Assembly (NCBI GenBank): GCA_963785755.1
Contig: CAWAXG010000075.1
Location: 124,001-188,000 of the forward strand
Direction: 5' to 3'
Length of the DNA: 64,000 bases
From: JACCXG01 sp963785755
GTDB lineage: Bacteria; Acidobacteriota; Vicinamibacteria; Vicinamibacterales; 2-12-FULL-66-21
Shown here: positions 43,823 to 51,985 of the stretch, piece after piece
How positions within the stretch are numbered: the stretch's first letter is position 1
How the letters are laid out: each line of letters begins with the position of its first letter
Notes under the pieces: model-generated
Database searches by the model: none
The model's input: the letters and a program-made list of their open reading frames with translations, nothing else
What the model was told of the DNA's origin: nothing
Made by a program: the position numbers and the translations under genes

Positions 43823-44707
43823 TCAGCGAATGAGCTTGCGCAGCTCATCGAGGTAGCGCGGCACAGCCTTGAGCGGCGATTCCTCGGCCTCGTACTCGAG
43901 CACCACGTAGCCCCGATAGTTCACGTCGCGGAGGATCTTGACGATCCGCGCGAGATCGGCGTGCTGCCGTTGCTTGGCGACGGTGATCTCGCTCTTCACC
44001 TGGGTCACGACAGCGTACGGAGCCAGCCTCGCGAGATCGGCATACGGATCGGCGCCGCGGAAGTTGCCGGTATCCAGGTTCACGCCGAACCAGTCCGATC
44101 GCACCTCGCGGACGATCGTCAGGATCTGGTCCGCGGTCGTGACGATGCCGCCGTGGTTCTCGAGGGCGAGCACGATCCCGCGCGTCGCCGCATGCTCGCA
44201 GGCGCGGTGGATGGCATCGACACACCACTTGCGCGCGTCCGCCTCCGACGTGCCCTTCTGCAGATCGCCCGCGAAAATCCGGATCGTCGGCGCATGGAGC
44301 TCCGCCGCGAGATCGATCCAGCGCTTGACATGATCGATCTCCTTGTCCAGTTGCGGGCCCGGCGGGTAGGTGAACGTATTGCGGACGGCGGTGCCTGAAA
44401 TCGACAGCCCCTGGATCAGGGCATGGCGGCGGAGCGACCGGCAGTACTCCGGCGTGGCAGGTTCGGGAAAGTAATACGACGTCGGCTCGATGCCCTCGAG
44501 GTCGTAGGTCGAGGCGAGATCGACGAAATCGTCGAGGGTCATCGACTTTTTCGGACCCGAGAGCGAGTCGCGGAACGAGTACGCGGCCAGGCTCAGCTTC
44601 ATTCGCGGCGGCCCGGTGCGTTTGATGGGGTCGATGGCGGCTGCCGATGACGGCAACATCATGGCAGGAAGCGCCGCGACAGCGGAGACGAATGCGCGTC
44701 GGTTCAT
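43823..44707 (-). CDS. Exported sugar phosphate isomerase/epimerase-like TIM barrel
   Basis: A 294-residue AP-endonuclease-2-like TIM barrel. The N-terminus MNRRAFVSAVAALPAMML has a twin-arginine-like signal. Metal-site motifs include LALENHGG, GVNLDTGNF, TQVKSEI and YVVLEYEAEE. Members act on keto- and inositol-type sugars. The start is 112 bp from the divergent DUF1080 gene; both families occur together in 3-keto-sugar breakdown, so a shared pathway in the periplasm is inferred. Confidence 0.85.
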   Translation of the reverse strand: MNRRAFVSAVAALPAMMLPSSAAAIDPIKRTGPPRMKLSLAAYSFRDSLSGPKKSMTLDDFVDLASTYDLEGIEPTSYYFPEPATPEYCRSLRRHALIQGLSISGTAVRNTFTYPPGPQLDKEIDHVKRWIDLAAELHAPTIRIFAGDLQKGTSEADARKWCVDAIHRACEHAATRGIVLALENHGGIVTTADQILTIVREVRSDWFGVNLDTGNFRGADPYADLARLAPYAVVTQVKSEITVAKQRQHADLARIVKILRDVNYRGYVVLEYEAEESPLKAVPRYLDELRKLIR

Positions 44708-44819
44708 GCGGAGAGGTTACCGCAGTCCGATGCGGGGGAGAACCCCGTATGTGCTGCCGGGCGGACGGGGCGCGGGCGATTGACAGGTCCTCACGTGCGC
44801 CGCCAGAATCTCCGCATCT

Positions 44820-45623
44820 ATGCGCACCCGATCCTTCTTTCTGACCATTCCGCTGCTCGTGCTCTTCACCCTGACCCTCGCGGCCCGGCCCGAACCGCCT
44901 CAGGGCGGCGCTCAGGCCAAACCGCGGCCCCAGGACACCGAGGTCTGGGAGCCGGTGCCGAGGGTCGTCACCCCTGCATTCACGCTCGGCGAGCCGCCGC
45001 CGGATGCCGTCGTCCTGTTCAACGGACGCAACATCGATCAGTGGGAGTCGGCCAACCCGGAGAGGTCGCCCGCGCGGTGGACGGTGGCCGACGGCATCAT
45101 GACCGTGAACAAGGCCGCGGGGAATATCGAGACGAAACGCAGCTTCGGCAGCTATCAGCTGCACCTCGAATACCGGATCCCGGCGGGGACGAGCGGGTCC
45201 GGCCAATCGCGGGGCAACAGCGGCCTCTTTCTCGCGTCGACCGGTCCCGGCGATGCGGGCTACGAGCTGCAGATTCTCGACTCGTTCGAGAACAAGACCT
45301 ACGCGAACGGCCAGGCGGGCAGCATATACAAGCAGTCCATCCCGCTTGCCAACGCCTGCAGGAAGCCAGGTGAATGGCAGTCGTACGACGTCGCCTGGAC
45401 GGCGCCGGCGTTCAACGCCGACGGGTCGGTGAAGACCCCCGCCTACGTGACGGCGTTTCACAACGGCGTGCTGATCCAGAACAACTTCGCGCTGAAGGGG
45501 GAAACCGTCTACATCGGCGCGCCACAGTACAAAGCGCATGGTCCGTCGCCGATCAAGCTGCAGGCGCACAACGACCCGAGTCCGCCGATCAGCTTCCGCA
45601 ACATCTGGGTGCGGGAGTTCTGA
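44820..45623 (+). CDS. DUF1080 / 3-keto-disaccharide hydrolase-like protein
   Basis: A 267-residue exported protein. A signal peptide (FFLTIPLLVLFTLTLA) is followed by a jelly-roll domain with the family motifs VVLFNGRNIDQWES, YQLHLEYRIPAG, NSGLFLAS, YELQILDSFENKTY and the ending ISFRNIWVREF. DUF1080 members cleave 3-keto-glycosides. It is divergent from the epimerase-like gene at 43823. Confidence 0.88.
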   Translation: MRTRSFFLTIPLLVLFTLTLAARPEPPQGGAQAKPRPQDTEVWEPVPRVVTPAFTLGEPPPDAVVLFNGRNIDQWESANPERSPARWTVADGIMTVNKAAGNIETKRSFGSYQLHLEYRIPAGTSGSGQSRGNSGLFLASTGPGDAGYELQILDSFENKTYANGQAGSIYKQSIPLANACRKPGEWQSYDVAWTAPAFNADGSVKTPAYVTAFHNGVLIQNNFALKGETVYIGAPQYKAHGPSPIKLQAHNDPSPPISFRNIWVREF

Positions 45624-45633
45624 GGCGAAGCGG

Positions 45634-46227
45634 TCAGGCCGTCACGGCGTCGAGTGCGGCGGGCCGGGGGATGACCTTGACGCGGTCGCCGACGCGAATC
45701 CGACCGGCCGTCACCACCCGGGCGTTGAGCCCGCGGAGCTGAAGCTCGCGGCCGAGCGGCGAGTTGACGAACTTGACCGCCTCGAGCCCGAACCTGGCGA
45801 CGAACTTGTCGCAGCCGGTATGCGGCAGGCTGGTGACCTCGATAACCGACGAGCCCATCGCGAGACGGGTGCCCGGCGGCAGGTGCTCGACGCTCAGGTC
45901 CATGTCGACGAAGAGCTGATCGCCGGCAAGAGGCCACTGGCTTTTATCCTGTGCGAGCAGCGCAATCACGCGGGAATTCATCACCGTGAGCTGCATCTCC
46001 GGGTGCGACGAGCCGTCGGCGGTCCGCGAGCTGCCGCGCGTGCCCCAGTTGTCCCCGACCAGCCCCTGCACCAGGTCGAGATGACCTTCGTCGATCACTT
46101 CGCGCTCGCCCACCTGCGGCCGCCGCACGATCAGCTCGAGCACCCCTTCGTTCCTCGGCGCCTGCCGGATCGCGGCAAGTCCCGCCTCGAGATCTTCCCG
46201 TCCCAGGTGCCTGACGACAACGGACAT
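45634..46227 (-). CDS. MOSC-domain protein
   Basis: A 197-residue stand-alone MOSC (MOCO sulfurase C-terminal) domain. The conserved Cys is in LPHTGCDKFVARFG, after MGSSVIEVTSLP and before LRGLNARVVTAGRIRVGD. MOSC domains bind or transfer sulfur near molybdenum cofactors. The N-terminal 35 residues are extra. No molybdenum gene is nearby. It follows mutL by 49 bp in the same direction. Confidence 0.83.
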   Translation of the reverse strand: MSVVVRHLGREDLEAGLAAIRQAPRNEGVLELIVRRPQVGEREVIDEGHLDLVQGLVGDNWGTRGSSRTADGSSHPEMQLTVMNSRVIALLAQDKSQWPLAGDQLFVDMDLSVEHLPPGTRLAMGSSVIEVTSLPHTGCDKFVARFGLEAVKFVNSPLGRELQLRGLNARVVTAGRIRVGDRVKVIPRPAALDAVTA

Positions 46228-46276
46228 CGCTCCAGTTCCTTTCTGCTCGAAAACACGACGTGTGCTTCGCGCCGCT

Positions 46277-48133
46277 TCAAATCCGCTGGAAGTTCTTCTC
46301 TACTTCCCGCCGGGTGAGACGGAGCACGACTGGACGGCCGTGGGGGCAGACGCTCGAATAGGCCGTGCGCCGCAACTCGGCGAGGATGTACCGCATTTTC
46401 TCATGCGTGAGGGGATAGTTCGCTTTGACCGCCGCGTGACACGCCATGGTCGCGGCGATCCGGCGCAGCGCTTCTTCGACGCGCGATCCGCCGCTGCCCC
46501 CTTCGAGGTCTTCCGCCAGCGCACGCACGGCCGCTTCGCACTCGGCCGGCTCGAGGAGGGCCGGAACGGCCGACAGCCGCACGCTGCCGCCACCGAACTC
46601 CTCCACGTCGAGGCCGAAGCGCTCGAGCAGCGGCGCGTGCTGGGCGAGGCTGGCGCGCTGCGCCGGCGACAGTTCGATCACGATCGGGGTGAGCAGCCGC
46701 TGACTCTCCAGCCGTCCCGACGTCAGCTTCCCGGTGATGAGCTCGAACAGGATGCGCTCGTGCGCGACGTGCTGGTCGATGATCGCGATCCCCTCATCGT
46801 CAACGGCAACGATGTAGGTATCCCGGAACTGCCCCAGGGCGATCATCGGACGGATCCCGGCGGCCGCCGGATCCTCTGTGCCTCCCGCCATCGCGACGGC
46901 TCGCTCTATTTCATGCTCGAGGCTGCCGCCGGGCTGACTCGGGGCATCGGTGGCCGTGCGCCGGCCTTCCCATGCGGCGGCGAGGTCGCCCTTGACCGCG
47001 AACGTCGCCTGAGGAATCGGCCGATCGATCGGATATGGCTCCGGCGACCACCGGCTCCCGATGCTGGCGCCGGCAAGGACGCCGGGAATCGTCATCGGGC
47101 GAGGCTCACCGGGCCGCACGTCGAAGGGTGACAGCTGCAGCTCGGGCGCCGGCGCTCGTCCGAGCGTATCGGCGAGGCCGCGCCTGAGCACTTCGTGCAC
47201 GAGCGACTGCTCGAGAAAGCGGACTTCGGCCTTGGTCGGATGCACGTTGACGTCGACCCGATCCGGCGGCATCTCGATGAACAGATGCACTTCGGGACTG
47301 CGCTCCTTGATCGTGGCGACGCTGTAGGCTTCGGAAATCGCGTGCGCGATCGTTCGATCCTTGACGATGCGCCGGTTGACGAAGACGTTCTGCGGACCTC
47401 GGACCGGCCCATGGTCGCCGAGGGCGGCGACATATCCATGGATGCGCAGGCCCGCGGCCTCCTTGTGCAGCTCGATCAGGTCCGGCCGCTCACCGAACAG
47501 CTGAAAGAACCGCTCGGCCAGGCTCCGCGCCGGTGGACATTCGAGCAGCTTCCGGGAGCCCGACGTCAGCCTCCACCCCGTCTCCGGGTATCCGAGAGCG
47601 AGCTGCGTCAGCAGCCGCGAGACCTGGGTGGCTTCTGCCGTATCCGATTTCAGGAATTTGCGGCGGGCGGGCAGGTTGTAGAAGAGATTGCCCACCTCGA
47701 TGCAGGTGCCCTCGGGGGTGCCGATTTCACGAACCGACACGACGTCACCGCCGTTGATCCGGATCTCGGTACCGCTCGCGGTGCTGCGCGCGCGCGTCCG
47801 CAGCACGAAGTGCGACACCGATGCGATGCTGGGCAGCGCCTCGCCACGGAATCCCAGCGTTCGAATCGCGCCGAGATCCTCGGGAGTCAGAATCTTGCTC
47901 GTCGCGTGGCGCTCGACGGCCAGCCGCGCATCCTCCGGATCCATACCTTCGCCGTCGTCCTCGACCCGGATGCTCTTCTTGCCGCCGAGATCGATCGTGA
48001 CCGCGATGCGCGTCGCCCCGGCATCGAGCGCGTTCTCGACGAGCTCCTTGACCACGGAAGCGGGCCGTTCGACGACTTCTCCCGCCGCAATCTGATTCGC
48101 GAGATGCAGCGGCAGGCGATGAATCCGTGGCAA
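46277..48133 (-). CDS. mutL: DNA mismatch repair protein MutL (endonuclease type)
   Basis: A 618-residue mismatch-repair ATPase. GHKL motifs are VKELVENALDAGATRI, VEDDGEGMDPEDARLAVE and TLGFRGEALPSIASV. The C-terminal domain has DQHVAHERILFE (canonical DQHAxxERxxxE), ACHAAVKAN and CPHGRPVVLRL, the zinc/endonuclease motifs of MutL from species without MutH. The start is TTG at 48133, giving the conserved PRIHRLPLHLANQIAAGEVV; AAGGGG seven bases upstream supports it. An adjoining repeat array lies upstream. Confidence 0.95.
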   Translation of the reverse strand: MPRIHRLPLHLANQIAAGEVVERPASVVKELVENALDAGATRIAVTIDLGGKKSIRVEDDGEGMDPEDARLAVERHATSKILTPEDLGAIRTLGFRGEALPSIASVSHFVLRTRARSTASGTEIRINGGDVVSVREIGTPEGTCIEVGNLFYNLPARRKFLKSDTAEATQVSRLLTQLALGYPETGWRLTSGSRKLLECPPARSLAERFFQLFGERPDLIELHKEAAGLRIHGYVAALGDHGPVRGPQNVFVNRRIVKDRTIAHAISEAYSVATIKERSPEVHLFIEMPPDRVDVNVHPTKAEVRFLEQSLVHEVLRRGLADTLGRAPAPELQLSPFDVRPGEPRPMTIPGVLAGASIGSRWSPEPYPIDRPIPQATFAVKGDLAAAWEGRRTATDAPSQPGGSLEHEIERAVAMAGGTEDPAAAGIRPMIALGQFRDTYIVAVDDEGIAIIDQHVAHERILFELITGKLTSGRLESQRLLTPIVIELSPAQRASLAQHAPLLERFGLDVEEFGGGSVRLSAVPALLEPAECEAAVRALAEDLEGGSGGSRVEEALRRIAATMACHAAVKANYPLTHEKMRYILAELRRTAYSSVCPHGRPVVLRLTRREVEKNFQRI

Positions 48134-48201
48134 TGCGTTGCCCCTTATCCCTCGTTCCGTGGTACTTGTGCCTTGTCCCAGCTACTCGTACTTGTCCCTT
48201 G
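48134..48201. repeat. Degenerate heptamer array (CTTGTCC type)
   Basis: The 68 bp between the corA stop and the mutL TTG is made of CTTGT-like words: pairs at 48165/48172 and 48191/48198 are spaced by 7, with decayed units between. The Shine-Dalgarno sequence AAGGGG of mutL appears to be derived from one unit at the array's end. Confidence 0.55.
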
Positions 48202-49167
48202 TCAAATCCAACCCTTCCGGCGGAACAGGAACAGCATGCCGAAAGCCACGCCGGCCATCATCACCACGATCCACCAGAACTGTGCGCCGTCGCCGCCCGG
48301 CAGGTGCGGCAGCGGCACGTTCATGCCGTAGAGGCCTGTCAGCACCGTCAGCGGCAGGAAGATCGTCGAGATCAACGTCAACCGCTTCATGATCTGGTTG
48401 AGCTGATTCGAGACCGAAGCAAAATGCGCGTCGAGAATACCGGCGATGCGATCCTGGAAGAAGAATGCTTCATCCGCCAGTCGAACCAGGTGGTCGTAGA
48501 CATCGCGGTAGCGCAACGCCAACGGCTCCGAGATGTTCGGAAACTCCCGGCGCGCGAGCCGGCCGACGACGTCCCGCTGCGGCAGCACGATTCGGCGAAG
48601 CGAGGCGACATCGCGCTTGAAATCGAGAATCCGCTTGGCGAGCGCCGTGTCAGGACGGGTGAAGATTTCCTTTTCGAGCTTGTCCAGCCGCGCGTGGAGC
48701 TGATCCACTTCGGGCCGGTAGTTGTCGACCATCGTATCGATGATGCGGTGCATGAGCACGCCCGGCCCCTCGCCGAGGATTCTGGCGTTCCGGCTACAGA
48801 GATCGCCGACCTTGCCGATCGAGCGCGACACGCCGGGGTGCACGGTGACGAGGTACTGCTCGCCGAGAAAGAAATCGACGTCGCGGGTCTGGAAGTAGTG
48901 TTCGCGAGCTTTGAAGTCGATGCCGTGAAGGATGACGTAGAGGTAGTCGCTGTACGACTCCACCTTGGGATGGTGGATTTCCGAGAGCGCGTCCTCGACC
49001 GAGAGCTCGTGGAAGTGAAAGACGTCGGTGAGAACGCGCGCTTCGGCAGCCGTCGGCTTGTCGAGATCCACCCACACGACGACGCCGCTCCCCGGCTGCA
49101 GCCAGGCAGGGTCCACCATCTCGAGGCACTGGGTGGACCCTGCTGCGTGTTTGTAGACCTTGATCAA
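48202..49167 (-). CDS. corA: CorA-family divalent metal channel
   Basis: A 321-residue Mg/Co/Ni channel of the inner membrane. A cytoplasmic alpha/beta domain and long helix are followed by two C-terminal helices with the signature YGMNV between them (TGLYGMNVPLPHLPGG). The start is TTG at 49167, overlapping the ppdK stop by four bases. A second Mg transporter, mgtE, is encoded at 55958. Confidence 0.92.
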   Translation of the reverse strand: MIKVYKHAAGSTQCLEMVDPAWLQPGSGVVVWVDLDKPTAAEARVLTDVFHFHELSVEDALSEIHHPKVESYSDYLYVILHGIDFKAREHYFQTRDVDFFLGEQYLVTVHPGVSRSIGKVGDLCSRNARILGEGPGVLMHRIIDTMVDNYRPEVDQLHARLDKLEKEIFTRPDTALAKRILDFKRDVASLRRIVLPQRDVVGRLARREFPNISEPLALRYRDVYDHLVRLADEAFFFQDRIAGILDAHFASVSNQLNQIMKRLTLISTIFLPLTVLTGLYGMNVPLPHLPGGDGAQFWWIVVMMAGVAFGMLFLFRRKGWI

Positions 49168-51974
49168 TCCCCGACCTTGAGCTGCAGCGCCGCCTGCGCC
49201 GCGGCCAGGCGTGCCACCGGAACGCGATACGGCGAGCAGCTCACGTAGTCGAGCCCGACCTTCTCGAAGAAGTGGATCGACGACGGGTCGCCGCCGTGCT
49301 CGCCGCAGATCCCGAGCTTCAGGTTCGGCCGCGCGGCGCGGCCCTTGGTCACCGCGATCTCGACGAGCTGGCCGACGCCGGTGACGTCGATCGTGGCGAA
49401 CGGGTTCTTCTTGACGATCTCCAGCTCCTGATACTGCGGCAGGAACGAGCCCGAGTCGTCACGCGACATGCCGAGGCCGGTCTGCGTGAGATCGTTGGTG
49501 CCGAAGCTGAAGAACTCCGCCGACTGCGCGACCTCGTCGGCCGTGAGCGCGCCGCGCGGGATCTCGATCATCGTGCCGACCATGTAATTCAGCTTGACCT
49601 TCTGCTCCGCCTGGACCTCGCGCGCCGCCTGGTGCACGACCTCGATCTGCAGATCCAGCTCCTTCTTGAACCCGACCAGCGGAATCATGATCTCCGGCCG
49701 GACCTTGATGCCTGCCTTCTGCACCTCCGCTGCGGCTTCGAAGACCGCGCGCGCCTGCATCGCCGAGATTTCGGGATAGCCGATCCCGAGGCGGCAGCCG
49801 CGGAAGCCGAGCATCGGGTTGAACTCGTGCAGCTGCGCGACGCGCTGCTGGATGCGCGCCGCCGGTACGCCGATCTTCTTCGCCAGCTCCGCCTGCTGCT
49901 CCTTCGTGTGCGGCAGGAACTCGTGGAGCGGCGGGTCGAGGAAGCGAATGGTCGCCGGATAGCCCTTCAACGCGCGGAAGATGCCCGCGAAGTCCTCGCG
50001 CTGGTACGGCAGCAGCTTGGCGAGCGCGGCCTTCCGCTCCTCCACCGTCTCGGCGAGGATCATCTCGCGCATCGCATCGATGCGATCGCCCTCGAAGAAC
50101 ATGTGCTCGGTACGGGTGAGGCCGATGCCGACGGCGCCGAATGCGACGGCGTTCTCCGTCTGTTCCGGGGTATCGGCATTGGTGCGGACGCTCATGCGCG
50201 TCGCGTCCGAGCACCATTTCATCAGCTGCTGGAAGTTCTTGAACTTCTCGGTCTGCCGGGCCGCCTTGTCGCCGTCGATGAGTCCGGCGACGATCTCCGA
50301 GGGCGCAGTCTTGACCTGGCCGGCGTAGACCTTGCCGGCCGTGCCGTCGATCGACATCCAGTCGCCTTCCCTGAACGTCTGCCCCTCGACCGTCACCGTG
50401 CGCGCCTGGTAGTCGACTTCGACCGCCGCGGCGCCGCAGACGCACACCTTGCCCATCTGCCGCGCCACCAGCGCCGCGTGTGACGACACGCCGCCGCGCG
50501 CGGTCAGGATGCCTTCAGCCGCGATCATGCCGCGCAGATCCTCGGGCGAGGTCTCCACGCGCACGAGCAGCACCTTCTCGCCCTTGTCGGCGGCCGTCAC
50601 GGCGCGCTCGGCGTTCAGGTAAATCTGACCGGATGCCGCGCCCGGCCCGGCGGGCAGGCCCGTGGCAATCGCCTTCGCCTTGGCGACTTCCGCCGCGTCG
50701 AATACCGGCGCCAGGAGCTGCTCGAGCTGGTCGGCGGGATTGCGCATCACCGCCGTCTTCCAGTCGATCAGCTTCTCCTTGTACATGTCGATCGAGAACT
50801 TCAGCGCCGCCATGGCCGTGCGCTTGCCGTTGCGCGTCTGCAGCATGTAGACGACGCCGTCCTCGATGGTGAACTCGAAGTCCTGGACGTCCTTGAAGTG
50901 CTTTTCGAGCGTGGCGCGGATGCGCTCGAGCTCGGCATAGGCCTTCGGCATCTGCTTCTTGAGCTCGGCCACCGGCTCCGGCGTCCGCACACCGGCGACG
51001 ACGTCCTCGCCCTGCGCGTTGATGAGGAACTCGCCGTAGAACTCCTTGACGCCGTTGGCAGGGTTGCGCGTGAAGGCGACACCCGACCCGGAATTGTCGC
51101 CGGTGTTGCCGTAGACCATCGCCTGCACGTTGACCGCGGTACCCCACTCGGTCGGGATGTTGTATTTGCGGCGGTAGACGATCGCGCGATCGTTCATCCA
51201 CGAGCCAAAGACCGCGCCGACCGCGCCCATCAACTGGTCCCACGGGAGATCCGGGAACTGCTTGCCCACACGCTCCTTCACCAGCGCCTTGAACCGGACG
51301 ACCAGCTCCTTCAGATCGTCGACCGTGAGCTTGGTGTCCTCGACATCCTGGTGATACCGATCGTGCTTGAGGCCGTGGATCACGGTCTCGAACGGATCGT
51401 GATCCTCATCCGGCCGCTTCTGCACGCCGAGGACGACGTCGCCGTACATCTGCACGAAGCGGCGGTAACAGTCCCACGCGAACCGCGCGTTGCCGGTCTT
51501 GGCCGAGAGCGCCTCGACCGTCCGGTCGTTGAGGCCGAGATTGAGGATGGTGTCCATCATGCCCGGCATCGAGTCGCGGGCGCCCGACCGCACCGAGACG
51601 AGCAGCGGGTTCTTGAGGTCGCCGAACGTCTTGCCGGTCTGCTGCTCGATTGCGGCGACGCCCGCCTCCATCTGCCCGCGCAGCGCCGGCGGATACGTCC
51701 GCTTGTTGGCGTAGTAGTAGGTACAGACTTCGGTGCTGATCGTGAAGCCGGGCGGCACGGGCAGCCCGATGCGGCACATCTCGGCGAGATTCGCGCCCTT
51801 GCCGCCGAGCAGCGGCTTCATCGATCCGTTGCCATCCGTCTTGCGGCCGAAGAAGTACACGTACTTCGCCTTCGCGCCCTTCGCCGGTGCTGTCTTGACG
51901 GCCGCGCGCCTGGACGCCGTCCGCTTCGCTGCGGCCCGAGCGGCCGACTTCTTCGCTGCCTGTGTCTTCGCCAT
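49164..51974 (-). CDS. ppdK: Pyruvate, phosphate dikinase
   Basis: A 936-residue enzyme that interconverts pyruvate, ATP and Pi with PEP, AMP and PPi. The ATP-grasp domain begins VYFFGRKTDGNGSMKPLLGG; the phospho-His loop is TARGGVSSHAALVARQMGK (canonical GGMTSHAA, Thr to Ser here); the PEP/pyruvate barrel ends with FGTNDLTQTGLGMSRDD and CGEHGGDPSS. The first 37 residues are a lysine/alanine-rich tail (AKKSAARAAAKRTASRRA) not found in typical PPDK. Cytoplasmic. Upstream of corA, downstream of glyS. Confidence 0.96.
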   Translation of the reverse strand: MAKTQAAKKSAARAAAKRTASRRAAVKTAPAKGAKAKYVYFFGRKTDGNGSMKPLLGGKGANLAEMCRIGLPVPPGFTISTEVCTYYYANKRTYPPALRGQMEAGVAAIEQQTGKTFGDLKNPLLVSVRSGARDSMPGMMDTILNLGLNDRTVEALSAKTGNARFAWDCYRRFVQMYGDVVLGVQKRPDEDHDPFETVIHGLKHDRYHQDVEDTKLTVDDLKELVVRFKALVKERVGKQFPDLPWDQLMGAVGAVFGSWMNDRAIVYRRKYNIPTEWGTAVNVQAMVYGNTGDNSGSGVAFTRNPANGVKEFYGEFLINAQGEDVVAGVRTPEPVAELKKQMPKAYAELERIRATLEKHFKDVQDFEFTIEDGVVYMLQTRNGKRTAMAALKFSIDMYKEKLIDWKTAVMRNPADQLEQLLAPVFDAAEVAKAKAIATGLPAGPGAASGQIYLNAERAVTAADKGEKVLLVRVETSPEDLRGMIAAEGILTARGGVSSHAALVARQMGKVCVCGAAAVEVDYQARTVTVEGQTFREGDWMSIDGTAGKVYAGQVKTAPSEIVAGLIDGDKAARQTEKFKNFQQLMKWCSDATRMSVRTNADTPEQTENAVAFGAVGIGLTRTEHMFFEGDRIDAMREMILAETVEERKAALAKLLPYQREDFAGIFRALKGYPATIRFLDPPLHEFLPHTKEQQAELAKKIGVPAARIQQRVAQLHEFNPMLGFRGCRLGIGYPEISAMQARAVFEAAAEVQKAGIKVRPEIMIPLVGFKKELDLQIEVVHQAAREVQAEQKVKLNYMVGTMIEIPRGALTADEVAQSAEFFSFGTNDLTQTGLGMSRDDSGSFLPQYQELEIVKKNPFATIDVTGVGQLVEIAVTKGRAARPNLKLGICGEHGGDPSSIHFFEKVGLDYVSCSPYRVPVARLAAAQAALQLKVGD

Positions 51975-51985
51975 TTCGCTACCGC

